Shown here piece by piece: positions 1 to 9,226 of a stretch of 45,752 bases of DNA (its first letter is position 1; every line of letters starts with the position of its first letter). A model generated the notes under the pieces. The model worked only from the letters and a program-made list of their open reading frames with translations. It made no database searches and had not been told where the DNA came from. Position numbers and translations under genes: made by a program. Origin of the DNA: a virus; IMG/VR virus record IMGVR_UViG_3300012917_000008, positions 1-45,752 of that record. One strand, 5' to 3'.

Positions 1-438
1 CTGGACAAAGTAAGTTAAATAACTCTATAAATGAAATGTTAAATTATGTAAAGTTAAATGCTGGTGACGAAGTAAAGAAGGACTTTGCTAGTAATATACA
101 ATCTTTGAGAACAAATTTAACTAAATTAGGAAACCTACAAGAAGGTTCAGGAAAGCATAATGATGTATTTAAAGAATTTATAGACAATTTACACCAAACA
201 CAAGATATTGTATATGGAATAAAAGGAAAAGGGTATCCAATTACTAATCCTTCTGATACTGTACTATCGTATCAATTAAGTCAAGATCCTGAGTTTATAA
301 AGGCATTGGTAAATACAAAAGTAATTTCCTCTGGACAAGCTGGTAGTATAATGAAGAATAAAGGATTAGAACAACTACTACCAGATTGGAAGGAATATGT
401 CACACAAAGAGATATTGATAGAGTAGTAGGAAGAAGTA
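1..438. repeat. Terminal near-repeat, left copy
   Basis: Bases 1-438 align without gaps to 45315-45752. I count about 31 substitutions by hand (about 93% identity), most at third codon positions; only four change an amino acid. The first 64 and last ~60 aligned bases are identical. A biological terminal repeat would normally be identical, so two strain variants of a circular or circularly permuted genome joined in one assembly is the simplest reading. Confidence 0.85.
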
Positions 439-851
439 ATACAAATACACAAAATATTGCTACTAATAGAAATGTACAAAGTCAACAAGATTTAAATATG
501 CCATTATGGCAAGAGAATATGCAGAATTTAGTAACAGAGATTAATAATATAAATAGAAGTAAAGCTGTTACTGAATCTATCCTTAATGTAAGTGATTTGA
601 GAAATACACAAGATGTTAAACAAGCAGCTTTAGAAGCTTTACAGAAGTTTGATAAAGTAGATCAAATATCTCAACAATTAGTAAATGTAGCATCTGTTAG
701 GGGAAGTAGATTATCTCAAGAAATACAAGGACGTACATTAGCAGGTGTACAGAATTATACAAGTAAAGATTATAGAGATTTATCGGGATTTCAATTATCT
801 ACTATTGGGCCTATTAATTCTTCTGTATTGGAAAAAATAAAAGGTAATTAA
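1..851 (+). CDS. Ejection-type internal virion protein, C-terminal part (partial)
   Basis: The reading frame is open from the window edge (codon phase starts at base 3), so this is the 3' part of a gene cut by the edge rather than an independent gene starting at the ATG at 36. It matches in frame the gene that begins at 44474 and runs off the other end. Joined across the circle the product would be about 563 residues. This part is rich in Q, N and S, looks helical, and carries no catalytic motif I recognise. Its place after two Q-rich proteins (41015, 42025) and before the tail genes fits a podovirus DNA-ejection or internal core protein. That role is inferred from position and composition only. 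Confidence 0.7.
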   Translation, partial: GQSKLNNSINEMLNYVKLNAGDEVKKDFASNIQSLRTNLTKLGNLQEGSGKHNDVFKEFIDNLHQTQDIVYGIKGKGYPITNPSDTVLSYQLSQDPEFIKALVNTKVISSGQAGSIMKNKGLEQLLPDWKEYVTQRDIDRVVGRSNTNTQNIATNRNVQSQQDLNMPLWQENMQNLVTEINNINRSKAVTESILNVSDLRNTQDVKQAALEALQKFDKVDQISQQLVNVASVRGSRLSQEIQGRTLAGVQNYTSKDYRDLSGFQLSTIGPINSSVLEKIKGN

Positions 852-865
852 TATAAGGAGTAAAA

Positions 866-1261
866 ATGGCTGAGGAGTATTCTAGAAATGGAAGTAAACT
901 CGTATGGTGGCTTATGGGTATATTTGCAGCTACAATATTCCTTGGTCTTGGTACTATGGTTAGCTCTATTGTTAATATAAATAACAGATTAAATAGCATA
1001 GAAATACTAGCATCTAGTAATCTAGAGAAGGTAAAATATCTAGAAGAGACTAGTAGAAATATAATACCTGATAAGCTAGATTATATTACTAAGCATGGTG
1101 AATTGGTAAATAAGATATCTGGTTTAGAAACTCAATTAAAGTTAGTAGAGAATAGAATATCTATAATGTCTGAAAGGTTATTAACAATTAATACAAGAAT
1201 AGATTCTTTATCCTTTCAAGATAAAGTAGAAGAACGTATTAAAGGTAGAGAGATTAAATGA
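866..1261 (+). CDS. Membrane-anchored coiled-coil protein
   Basis: The 131-residue product has one strong transmembrane segment at about residues 13-36 (LVWWLMGIFAATIFLG region), then roughly 90 residues with heptad-like spacing of I, L and V, consistent with a long coiled coil. A clean ribosome binding site (AAGGAG) lies upstream of the ATG. The stop overlaps the start of the next gene by four bases, so the two are probably translationally coupled. One membrane segment plus a coiled coil is seen in spanin-like lysis proteins and in some virion or infection-channel proteins, but no family is recognised and the function is open. Confidence 0.75.
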   Translation: MAEEYSRNGSKLVWWLMGIFAATIFLGLGTMVSSIVNINNRLNSIEILASSNLEKVKYLEETSRNIIPDKLDYITKHGELVNKISGLETQLKLVENRISIMSERLLTINTRIDSLSFQDKVEERIKGREIK

Positions 1262-2889
1262 TAACCTTTCAACTAGATCCTTCTGCTGAACATGTAAAGA
1301 CATTTCTTCCACCTTTCAAAGGTACATGGAAAACTTTACCTTCTCATTTACTTCCTGATGATGTGTTACAAGACTCACAGAATGTATCTTTAATAGAAGG
1401 TAAGCTACGTAGTAGAACAGGTTTAGCTACATTGGATGACTTTCTATTTCTAGATACAAGTTCTTCAGATCCATCATTAACTACAAAGATAAAAGGAGGT
1501 ATTCAATTTATAGATATATCAGGTAGTAAATATCTAGTAGCATCTTCTTTAAAGAATGTATGGATTAAGAGAGATATTGCATCTACTTGGAGTGTTTTGA
1601 ATAGTAATTATACAATACAAGGAAGTGATTTATACAACATACGAATGTGTATGTTGCAGCAGGGAAGTAATATTTATTTATTATATGCCAACGGCGTACA
1701 ACAAGTATCTGTATCTACTAATTTAGGTAATTTAAATACCATTACCTCTTTACAACCAGGTAGTTTATCTTCTCCTGTTGCTAGAGATATATGTGTATCA
1801 TTCGACAGAATAGTTGTTCTACAACCTCCTTACACAATAGCATGGTCTGATACTATTAATAATTCCTTCCCTGCATTCACATCATGGCCTGCTCTTAATC
1901 AAGTAATATTAACACAAACTACAGATGCATTAGTAAGTATATGTCCTTTAGGGGTTTTAAACTATGCAGTATATAAAGAAGGAAATATATACGCAGCAAT
2001 AGCACAAGGAGGTCCATCTTCTCAAGCTTTCCGTTTTGAACATAGAGGAGAATATGAAGGACCATGTTGTCCTAATAGTGTAGTAAATGTTAATGGTTCT
2101 CACTTCTACATGACACCTACAGGTAGAGTAGGTGTATTTGATGGTAGTAGACATGATTGGGTCTGTGATGGTCTATGGCCTTTTATACGTAGTGATTTAG
2201 ATAGATCATTTAAGAATCATGTATTTGGTGTGTATAATTATAAAACAAGTGAAGTATATTTCTGGTACCCTAAGATAGGAGATAATGGAAATTGTAAAGG
2301 TATGCTTTGTATAAACTTACCATACCAAACAGCAGGTATATCTACATATTCATATTTCTTAGGTACTTCTTCATTTGCAGTTTCATATGGATTATCTATA
2401 AGATTATTTAATAGTATTGTCTCACCAATAGTATTTGGTCATTCATCTTTACTACCAAATACCTCTACAGATGTCTTTCCTCCACAGGCATTTCTATTAG
2501 ATCAAGATACGTATAGAGATAGAGATAGAGTATTTAAATGTTCATTAAGTACAGGTCTATTTAAACCTATCTCTCAAGCTGATCAAGGTTTAATAGGTGT
2601 AGGACAGAAAGTAAAAGATAGATCAGGTATTTGTAAACCTACTATAGAGTTATACACAACTAGAGATAATACAAGAGGTTTTGTAGATCTATCTCCATTG
2701 GTATCTAGTTCATTAGAAACAGATGGAGATGTATTAGAGACAGATAGAATTGATCTATCACAGATATATGTAAATGAATATCATGGATTTAATGAAACTG
2801 GTTCATTTATAGGTATGAAATTAGAGTGGAATAGTACAAGTAAAGTAGAATATAAAGGAGCTGATATTTATGTTAGGAAGACTCCTTGA
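1258..2889 (+). CDS. Tail nozzle/stabilisation-like beta-rich protein
   Basis: This 543-residue, beta-rich protein starts with a region containing LPDDVLQDSQNVSLIEGKLR, the style of opening seen in podoviral tail tube B/nozzle and stabilisation proteins, where a 'variables and genome-fill' segment precedes a propeller. Several GRVGVFDG- and EVYFWYP-like strands follow at regular intervals, as expected of propeller blades. In T7 and P22 such proteins form the distal tail tube below the adaptor, and an adaptor candidate is present at 8483. It is coupled to the membrane coiled-coil gene upstream. Assignment to the nozzle family is by overall look and context, not by a catalytic motif. Confidence 0.6.
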   Translation: MITFQLDPSAEHVKTFLPPFKGTWKTLPSHLLPDDVLQDSQNVSLIEGKLRSRTGLATLDDFLFLDTSSSDPSLTTKIKGGIQFIDISGSKYLVASSLKNVWIKRDIASTWSVLNSNYTIQGSDLYNIRMCMLQQGSNIYLLYANGVQQVSVSTNLGNLNTITSLQPGSLSSPVARDICVSFDRIVVLQPPYTIAWSDTINNSFPAFTSWPALNQVILTQTTDALVSICPLGVLNYAVYKEGNIYAAIAQGGPSSQAFRFEHRGEYEGPCCPNSVVNVNGSHFYMTPTGRVGVFDGSRHDWVCDGLWPFIRSDLDRSFKNHVFGVYNYKTSEVYFWYPKIGDNGNCKGMLCINLPYQTAGISTYSYFLGTSSFAVSYGLSIRLFNSIVSPIVFGHSSLLPNTSTDVFPPQAFLLDQDTYRDRDRVFKCSLSTGLFKPISQADQGLIGVGQKVKDRSGICKPTIELYTTRDNTRGFVDLSPLVSSSLETDGDVLETDRIDLSQIYVNEYHGFNETGSFIGMKLEWNSTSKVEYKGADIYVRKTP

Positions 2890-2922
2890 TTTTATATATA
2901 ATTGTGAAAGTAAGAGAATATA

Positions 2923-3849
2923 ATGCCTACATTACTTCCTTTACCAATATTTGATAGATACGACTCTTTATTATACATTAAAGATATAACTCTACAAGAT
3001 TTAATAAATTTATTAATGCGAAATGATAGATCATTAATTACTTATTTAACTTCATTGAATAATCAATTTCAAGATTCAGTAGAAAGTGTTAATGCTATTA
3101 CAACTGTAATTTCAAATTTAGCATTAACCGCACAGGATATAGGATTCACAATCTCCGGAGGTACAAATCCTCGTACTTTAACAGTTGATGGTAATTTACT
3201 ATCATCTACTGGATTATATGTAACAGGTACCAGTTCTAGAATAGCGACAGTAGGTTCTACTACATTAGGTAGAGGAGGTGAAGTTGGTATAATAGACATC
3301 TCTCCTGTATATCCTGGTCAGCAGAGTATTACAATATTAGGAAGTATACATACAGGAACATGGAATGCGGGAGAAGTTACAGCACCATTATTGAGAATAG
3401 GAAATACTCCTTCACAGATTATTGTATTTATAGATGAAGCTGGTGTCCACTTTAAACCAGATATTAATAACAACGATGTTCTTCTCTTTATAGATAAAGC
3501 TATTCGTAAAGGGAATATATTATACAGTTCAAGCGATAACTTACTAACAACTTTACCTCCTAATATTACAACTACTAGAAAATACTTATCTCAAGTAGGA
3601 AATGGAAGTGTATCAAACAATCCTGAATGGATAAATATTACAAACACTGGTGTAACAAGTATTAAGAAAACTGTAGATCAAAATATACCAGTAACTACAG
3701 ATATTGGAGAATTATCCTTTCCTGTTACTGCAGGTCATACGTATCATTGTAAATTTGCTGTTGTTGGGCATGGTAATAATGCATCACAGGATATAGGCTT
3801 TAGCTTAACATATCCCACTGCAAGTGTAGTGGCAAGTAAAGTTATATAA
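2923..3849 (+). CDS. Tail fibre/structural protein
   Basis: The product has 308 residues. The N-terminal ~50 residues are helical (KDITLQDLINLLMRNDRS), followed by beta-rich, Gly/Thr/Ser-rich sequence typical of trimeric fibre shafts and heads. A short VGSTTLGRGGEVG segment and a C-terminal YHCKFAVVGHGNN beta segment resemble phage fibre tips. It lies in the run of small tail genes after the nozzle-like gene. No enzyme motif is visible. A fibre or tail-tip component is the best guess; receptor binding is possible but not shown. Confidence 0.6.
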   Translation: MPTLLPLPIFDRYDSLLYIKDITLQDLINLLMRNDRSLITYLTSLNNQFQDSVESVNAITTVISNLALTAQDIGFTISGGTNPRTLTVDGNLLSSTGLYVTGTSSRIATVGSTTLGRGGEVGIIDISPVYPGQQSITILGSIHTGTWNAGEVTAPLLRIGNTPSQIIVFIDEAGVHFKPDINNNDVLLFIDKAIRKGNILYSSSDNLLTTLPPNITTTRKYLSQVGNGSVSNNPEWINITNTGVTSIKKTVDQNIPVTTDIGELSFPVTAGHTYHCKFAVVGHGNNASQDIGFSLTYPTASVVASKVI

Positions 3850-3863
3850 AGGAGTAATATAAA

Positions 3864-4133
3864 ATGGCTAATAATTTCATTACAATTGACACAACTACTC
3901 GTCTAGGGTCTCAATTACGGAGTCTTGTTGTATCAATGGATGGTACTTTAGATGCTATGAGACGTTTAAAAGCTACTATGGATCAACAGACTGATGCTAT
4001 CGTATGGACAACTATTGAAATTCAATTTGGCCTACCAACAGGAAAAGGTCAGACTACATATAATCTACTAGCATCATTACTATCAGCATGCGATGTATCT
4101 GCAACTGATCAGTTTCTCCATTGGCTAGGATAG
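3864..4133 (+). CDS. Small conserved-looking structural-region protein, unknown
   Basis: The 89-residue protein has an N-terminal half (RLGSQLRSLVVSMDGTLDAM) that looks like one amphipathic helix with possible coiled-coil character, and a C-terminal half ending FLHWLG. A good AAGGAG site lies before the ATG. It sits between two fibre-type genes and is probably a minor virion or fibre-assembly protein; I do not recognise the family. Confidence 0.65.
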   Translation: MANNFITIDTTTRLGSQLRSLVVSMDGTLDAMRRLKATMDQQTDAIVWTTIEIQFGLPTGKGQTTYNLLASLLSACDVSATDQFLHWLG

Positions 4134-4147
4134 TATAATTACTCTAC

Positions 4148-4873
4148 ATGGCTATATCTCTATTAACTCATACTAAGGGTGCTGGTACTAATACTTTTAC
4201 CACACCAGCAATAGATACAACAGGGGCTAGTTTTCTTGTATTAGTCTATGGGTATTACGTAAATGGCCCTGCTCCATCTATTAGTGATTCTAAAAGTAAT
4301 ACATGGTCAGCTCTGACTACTCAATCAGATGCTACCTCAGGTATTGGAGTTGAGATACATTATGTTAATAATCCTACAGTAGGAACATCACATACATTTA
4401 CAGCAACAGGTACTGGAATATTTTCCGCAATAACAGTAGCATGTTTTAGTGGGACAGAAGTAGTTTCTGTGTATGATGGACATCAAAATGGAGGTGTATC
4501 AGTATCATCAACATCAAAACAACCAGGTTCTGTAACACCTGTAAATGATAATTCTCTATTAATAACAGGCTACTGTGCTGACAATAGTACAACAAGTGTT
4601 AGTATAAATAGTGGATTTAGTATTATTGAGCAATCAGATTATGGTGTAAATGGTGCTTATAGTTCATTCCTTGGATACTTTGTCCAAGGACCAGCAGCAG
4701 CTATTAACCCTACATGGAGTTGGACAGGTTCAGTCACTGTGGGAGCTGTTATTGCGTCTTTTAAACCTCTAGTAAGTACATTTCCTGGTGTTGCTGGACT
4801 TCCTATGTTTGGGAAACAAGTAGGAAGAGTAGTAGATCAACTTCCAGTTATGATACCAATTAGTGTTAGTTAA
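4148..4873 (+). CDS. Beta-sandwich tail/receptor-binding-type protein
   Basis: The 241-residue protein is almost entirely beta in character. It shows the pattern SDSKSNTWSALTT, then an IHYVNNPTVGTSHTFTA segment, then VACFSGTEVV, a layout I associate with a common beta-sandwich module in tail or adhesin-like phage proteins. The C-terminal ~35 residues (FPGVAGLPMFGKQVGRVVDQ) look like an assembly tail. No catalytic residues are recognised. It is probably a minor tail or host-contact protein; the role is inferred. Confidence 0.6.
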   Translation: MAISLLTHTKGAGTNTFTTPAIDTTGASFLVLVYGYYVNGPAPSISDSKSNTWSALTTQSDATSGIGVEIHYVNNPTVGTSHTFTATGTGIFSAITVACFSGTEVVSVYDGHQNGGVSVSSTSKQPGSVTPVNDNSLLITGYCADNSTTSVSINSGFSIIEQSDYGVNGAYSSFLGYFVQGPAAAINPTWSWTGSVTVGAVIASFKPLVSTFPGVAGLPMFGKQVGRVVDQLPVMIPISVS

Positions 4874-4894
4874 CAAGAGAAAGAGAGAAATACA

Positions 4895-5341
4895 ATGGCA
4901 AGGAATTATTATGGTAATGGATTCTGCACAGCAGGCACAAATAAGAGTGCATTGGAACTCCTAACAACTGCAGCAGTAAGACCTAAGATTTATGAAGTCA
5001 TGGTAGGCTGTTCTGCTGCACCTGCATCTCAAGCAGCATTATGGCAAGTACAACGTCATACAGCTACAGGTACGGGTACAGCTTTAACTGCTGTAAAAGT
5101 AGATCCTGCTGATCCTGCAGCATTAGTAACATGTAAGACGAATAATTCTGTAGAGCCAACAGTTACTGCTGCAGATGTACCTTGGGAATTAGCACTTAAT
5201 CAACAAGCAACATTTGATTGGCATGCTAATCCTGGTAAGGAAATAGTCTTAGCTGCTTCTGCAACTGCCGGAGCTACATTAAAAACAAGTACATCCACAG
5301 GTACTGCTGTACATCAAGGTTCTATGTATTGGGAGGAGTAA
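4895..5341 (+). CDS. Small beta-rich virion protein (decoration-like)
   Basis: The 148-residue protein is rich in Ala, Thr and Gly, with short strands (PKIYEVMVGCSAAP, ALWQVQRHTATG). It resembles small jelly-roll-like virion decoration or fibre-cap proteins, and in style resembles the 167-residue protein at 12438. No enzyme motif is present. Upstream purine-rich sequence (AAGAGAAAGAGAG) gives a plausible ribosome binding site. The role is inferred from composition and the tail-gene context. Confidence 0.6.
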   Translation: MARNYYGNGFCTAGTNKSALELLTTAAVRPKIYEVMVGCSAAPASQAALWQVQRHTATGTGTALTAVKVDPADPAALVTCKTNNSVEPTVTAADVPWELALNQQATFDWHANPGKEIVLAASATAGATLKTSTSTGTAVHQGSMYWEE

Positions 5342-5350
5342 TTTGTATAT

Positions 5351-5596
5351 ATGCTTAATGATGGATACTTAATAATCACTAGCCCCGATGGAACACTAGA
5401 AGCAGATACTCTTCAATGTGTCCATTGTAATAAGCACTACATTGTGAAACCTGGAAGCGGTAAAAGACGTGGATGGTGTACGCTATGTGCAGGAACAACC
5501 TGTGGTTCATATACATGTAATTCATGTATACCATTTGAGAAGAAATTAGATGCATTTGAACAACGGGAAAGATTACTAAATAGTATTTTGCAGTAA
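5351..5596 (+). CDS. Zinc-ribbon small protein
   Basis: The 81-residue protein carries several cysteine pairs, CVHC, CTLC, then CGSYTCNSC, which could hold one or two zinc ions. A short charged helical tail follows (KKLDAFEQRERLL). Single-ribbon proteins of this kind are common between structural genes of many phages, and their job is usually unknown. Similar Cys-rich proteins occur at 14316 and 44302 in this genome. Confidence 0.7.
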   Translation: MLNDGYLIITSPDGTLEADTLQCVHCNKHYIVKPGSGKRRGWCTLCAGTTCGSYTCNSCIPFEKKLDAFEQRERLLNSILQ

Positions 5597-5622
5597 CTAT
5601 TTAGTAATTAGATAAAGTAAAC

Positions 5623-6744
5623 ATGGTTACTTATTTCTACCAAGAGAGAGCAGATCCTAGTAGTTATATATCAACAGTAGTATCAATACCTGATCTCTCT
5701 TGGTTACAGAGTATAAGTCAGGCTGCTGAGTTACGACAGTATAATAACTATACTACACGTGCTGATGTTACTGGCTATTTGCAAAATGCAGTTGATATCT
5801 CCTGGATGAATAGTAATTCAGGATTGATTATACGACCTATTGTACAGGTCTATAGTCAAAGAGCTGATATACAATGGTATCTCTCTCCTACTGCTGCACC
5901 TAATCTACAATGGATACAAAGTGGATATCAATATGTAAAAAGTATACCAACATATCAAAGTCAACGAGCAAGTACTGTAGGATTTCTTTCACCACCATTA
6001 AATGTTTCATGGGCAACAAATACATACGATATTGTCTTACCCAGTGTCGTTACAAGAAGTAGTAAAGTTGATCCTAGTGGGTATATATCTCCACCAATTG
6101 ATTTATCTTGGCTTATATTAGTAAGTAATGCTCAAGAGATACCTCAGCGTACTTTAAATTCTTTTCAAAGTAATACTAGTTCTTTTCTTCCTATTATTAT
6201 TATACCTGATCTTTCATGGATACAAAGTAAGAGTAGTCGTGGTATACTTGTACCGGGTATTTATAGTACCTGGAATGATCCTACATGGCTCTTAACTCCA
6301 ACACCTGATATCTCCTGGTTATATCCAGGGAATAGTGTTAGAATAGTCGTACCAGGTATTGAGAGTAACTACACTAACCCTACATGGTTCCTAAATACTG
6401 TACCTGATGTATCATGGATACAAGTATCCAGTAAAGCTGGATATCTACTTCGAGGTATTAGCAGTAGATACAGTGATGTATCTTGGTTCTTAAATATCCC
6501 TCCACCACCAGATCTATCCTGGTTAGGTGTAGGGGAAATTATAAGAATACCAACTAGACTAACCTCTAGTACATACGTAATACCATTATCAATTATAACA
6601 GTTATACCAGATAGTTTATTCATAATTGAAATGAATATTATTCCATCTGTAGACGGTGTAATAAAGATACAAGCTTTTCCTATTAATTCTTCAACTAGTG
6701 TAATAGTTAAAGCTGGATCTGTTGCTTTTATATATGATGTATAG
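5623..6744 (+). CDS. Nine-repeat 'DLSW' protein, probable tail component
   Basis: The 373-residue protein contains about nine imperfect tandem repeats of 33-37 residues over residues ~4-310. The core of each is roughly RADPxxYLxxxPDLSWIQS followed by a short hydrophobic strand and a proline. Conserved tryptophans fall at residues 27, 61 and 97 and continue through DLSWIQSKS, DISWLYPGN, DVSWIQVSS and DLSWLGVG. The last ~65 residues form a separate beta domain. Regular repeats with one aromatic per unit suggest a beta-solenoid or propeller-like shaft. I do not recognise the repeat from a known family. Its position among tail genes suggests a fibre or adhesin. Confidence 0.7.
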   Translation: MVTYFYQERADPSSYISTVVSIPDLSWLQSISQAAELRQYNNYTTRADVTGYLQNAVDISWMNSNSGLIIRPIVQVYSQRADIQWYLSPTAAPNLQWIQSGYQYVKSIPTYQSQRASTVGFLSPPLNVSWATNTYDIVLPSVVTRSSKVDPSGYISPPIDLSWLILVSNAQEIPQRTLNSFQSNTSSFLPIIIIPDLSWIQSKSSRGILVPGIYSTWNDPTWLLTPTPDISWLYPGNSVRIVVPGIESNYTNPTWFLNTVPDVSWIQVSSKAGYLLRGISSRYSDVSWFLNIPPPPDLSWLGVGEIIRIPTRLTSSTYVIPLSIITVIPDSLFIIEMNIIPSVDGVIKIQAFPINSSTSVIVKAGSVAFIYDV

Positions 6745-6765
6745 TTTATACATTAGGATAAATAA

Positions 6766-7203
6766 ATGTCTCTAACACTATTAAACTTAAAGAGTGAGTT
6801 ATTAAATGATCCTTCAGGGCTAGGATACTCAACATTTATAAATCCTACATCTGCTAGAGATAACATAACCTTAGCTACTATCTTAAATACTAGAAGAGCA
6901 ACCATACAAGTCTCTAGAGAGTCTATTCCTACAATGAGATTATTTAGTAATATAAATGCTACAGATTTTCTAGCTTTAACAACTCTTCAATTACAAGAAT
7001 TACAAGTTATCTTAACACAACCTTTTATAGATTTGAATGATACATCTGTAAGAAGTATATTACAGGGTATATTCACAGGTAAAACAGCTACATTAAATAA
7101 CTTTACTAATTTAAGAAATAGAAATGGTAGTAGGTATGAGCAATTAACAAACCCAGGTGAAGTAGTGACATCTGATTATATTTCTCAAGCTTTAGATAGT
7201 TAG
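6766..7203 (+). CDS. Helical structural-region protein, unknown
   Basis: The 145-residue product looks mostly helical, with the segments LLNLKSELLNDPSGLGY and LTTLQLQELQVILTQPF. The N-terminal motif (LKSELLNDPSGLGYSTFI) looks like one seen in small phage proteins next to tail or adaptor genes, but I cannot attach a function. It is nearly contiguous with its neighbours on the same strand. Confidence 0.6.
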   Translation: MSLTLLNLKSELLNDPSGLGYSTFINPTSARDNITLATILNTRRATIQVSRESIPTMRLFSNINATDFLALTTLQLQELQVILTQPFIDLNDTSVRSILQGIFTGKTATLNNFTNLRNRNGSRYEQLTNPGEVVTSDYISQALDS

Positions 7204-7211
7204 GATACATA

Positions 7212-7691
7212 ATGGCAGGAGAGATATTCCTTAAAGAAGGTGCTATATTTACATTAGAGTCTTCAGGTAGCTCGTTAACAAATAATACAGCAGTAGCAGC
7301 TTCTAATAATTACGATGTTCGTAGTGGAGGTAGTGCAGGCATTGTACAGAATATAGAAGCTATATTTGAATTTTTATGTCAATGGTCTACAGTAACAGGT
7401 ATAGTAGCAGGTACAGCAGCAGCAGAATTACATGTTATACCTTCTATAGATGGTACTAACTTTTCAGATGTAGATACTACAAGTGGTTCTTCTTTTATAT
7501 CTTACCCTGCATATGTAGGAAGCTTTGTATGTTGTAAAACACCTACTGCATCTACAAATATGAGATTTCATTCTGCTCCTATACGTTTAAGGTCTTTCCT
7601 CTATAAACCATATATTTTAAATAGAAGTGGGCAGACGATAGCAAGTACTTGGACTTTAAAGGTTATGTCCCTAAGATTTCAGTATACGTAA
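7212..7691 (+). CDS. Beta-sandwich minor virion protein
   Basis: The 159-residue protein begins with ~35 residues of disordered Ser/Thr/Asn sequence, then alternating strands (AIFEFLCQWSTVTG, AAELHVIPSIDGTNFSDVD). The ELHVIPSIDGTNFS pattern looks like a module of small phage structural proteins that I have seen described only as hypothetical. It is probably a fibre or decoration protein; the role is inferred from the tail-gene neighbourhood. Confidence 0.6.
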   Translation: MAGEIFLKEGAIFTLESSGSSLTNNTAVAASNNYDVRSGGSAGIVQNIEAIFEFLCQWSTVTGIVAGTAAAELHVIPSIDGTNFSDVDTTSGSSFISYPAYVGSFVCCKTPTASTNMRFHSAPIRLRSFLYKPYILNRSGQTIASTWTLKVMSLRFQYT

Positions 7692-7715
7692 GTATTTATA
7701 AATAGGTAAATATAA

Positions 7716-8483
7716 ATGTTTGATCCTTTAGATTACCCTTTAGAGAGTTCATTAGAAGGTTGGTATATTTCTATCCCTGGAAGAATGGGTGGTGTAAATT
7801 TTTATGATCTTGCAATAGGAGCTATCGGCACGTTAACAAATATGTCTCAACCTTTTACATCTACAAGTGGTTGGGCTCCATCTGCACGATCAGGTGGATC
7901 AGGTGAATTACGATTCAATGGAACAAGTAATTATATTACTATACCCTGGTCAGGTGCTATCGATACTCAAGGGACATTAAGTTTCTGGTTTAAACCTACA
8001 TGGTCGAGTAATGATTCTACATTTCATATTATATTCAATCAAGGTAGTAATGATAATACATTTCTTAGAGGTGAACATGGTAATGATAATAATTGGTACA
8101 TTGGCTTTGCAGATACTTTAGAATATAGAGTTATAATTCCTGCTACTTCAATGGTTGTATTGTCTGGTACATGGTATTTCCTTACCTTTACTTGGAGTAA
8201 TGCGAGTCAAATAAGTGTTGTATATTTAAATGGAATACAGAAAGGCAGCAATAATACTTTAATAAGACCTGTATTAAATATTAACTTTGAGTTTGGTAGA
8301 CATTGGAGAAATACATTTTTCTTTAGTGGAGCTATGGATAATTTAAGATTACATAATAGACCATTTACCCCACAACAGGTAGGTGATTTATATAGTGAAA
8401 GATTAGACTTTGAAGATTTCCATAAACTTTCAGAGTTTTCCTATTTACCAAATCCAAGATTTGTACAGGAGTTAATTACATAA
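7716..8483 (+). CDS. LamG/concanavalin-like lectin domain protein
   Basis: The 255-residue protein shows the signature of a LamG-like jelly roll (LamG/Laminin_G_3 class). In order, these are SGELRFNGTSNYITIPWSG, TLSFWFKPTW, GTWYFLTFTWSNAS, a YLNGIQKGSN strand and the terminal GAMDNLRLHNRPFTPQQV motif. These domains bind carbohydrates in many adhesins, so surface-glycan contact by the tail is likely but not proven. The stop overlaps the next start (adaptor gene) by one base. Confidence 0.8.
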   Translation: MFDPLDYPLESSLEGWYISIPGRMGGVNFYDLAIGAIGTLTNMSQPFTSTSGWAPSARSGGSGELRFNGTSNYITIPWSGAIDTQGTLSFWFKPTWSSNDSTFHIIFNQGSNDNTFLRGEHGNDNNWYIGFADTLEYRVIIPATSMVVLSGTWYFLTFTWSNASQISVVYLNGIQKGSNNTLIRPVLNINFEFGRHWRNTFFFSGAMDNLRLHNRPFTPQQVGDLYSERLDFEDFHKLSEFSYLPNPRFVQELIT

Positions 8484-9223
8484 TGGGTCGTTATACTAGA
8501 GATGAGTTACTCTCACATGCACTAGATTTAGCACAATCTCCTCCATTAGATAGACACGATAGACCTGGAGATGTTATTGACCAAAATGCTTATTGTATAT
8601 CCTGGTTACAAAGTGCCCTTGACAGATGTCATGTTAAGTTTCCATTTAGTGCTGATATACAGGATGTAGATATTACATTTACATCTTCATCTACAGATGT
8701 TGTGTTAACAAGTGATAATACAAAGTATCTACCTACAGATTTTATATTAGATGTTAGAGATGGCGTTGTGTATATTTCTAACAATCAAAGAACAAGATTA
8801 AAGAGAAAATCATTTCAATATTGGTTAAGTGTTTACAACTCTACATTAAGTAGTAAAAGCTCAACACCAAGTATATATACAATTATTCAGAAAAGGATAA
8901 AAGTAGCACCTATTGTACAAGTAAATATACCAGGTACTTTATGGTATTATAAAATGCCTACATTTGTATCAAGTAATACATATATAGACTTCCCTGATGA
9001 ATGGACTTTAATTGAGTATGTACATATTAAATGTATGGAATGGAATAGGTCTACAGATTTAGGTACAGCTCAAGTATTCTTAGAGAAAGAATTAGCAAGA
9101 TTGAAAGCTGCAGGTTTATTAAATGAAACTGAATACGATGTTGTACCTATTGAGAATAATCAGGTATTTGTTGATACTTCGTTAAGAGATAGGAACAGCT
9201 GGATGGGTGACGTAGTGAGGTAA
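8483..9223 (+). CDS. Head-tail adaptor (tail tube A, T7 gp11-like)
   Basis: The 246-residue protein resembles the podoviral adaptor family in order of parts. An N-terminal helical bundle (RDELLSHALDLA, then a helix around NAYCISWLQSALDRC) is followed by a beta segment (TKYLPTDFILDVRDG), a YKMPTF stretch with SSNTYIDFPDEW, and a final helical region in which LIEYVHIKCMEWN and LEKELARLKAAG stand out. In T7 the gp11 ring bridges portal and nozzle, and this gene would do the same with the portal at 34142 and the nozzle-like protein at 1258. Length fits the family (about 200-250). No search was possible. Confidence 0.65.
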   Translation: MGRYTRDELLSHALDLAQSPPLDRHDRPGDVIDQNAYCISWLQSALDRCHVKFPFSADIQDVDITFTSSSTDVVLTSDNTKYLPTDFILDVRDGVVYISNNQRTRLKRKSFQYWLSVYNSTLSSKSSTPSIYTIIQKRIKVAPIVQVNIPGTLWYYKMPTFVSSNTYIDFPDEWTLIEYVHIKCMEWNRSTDLGTAQVFLEKELARLKAAGLLNETEYDVVPIENNQVFVDTSLRDRNSWMGDVVR

Positions 9224-9226
9224 AAT

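Noticed and set aside
36-851. A complete 271-residue gene starting at the ATG at 36
   Set aside because: The frame is open to the window edge and matches, in frame, the interior of the gene that starts at 44474. It is a 3' fragment, not a whole gene.
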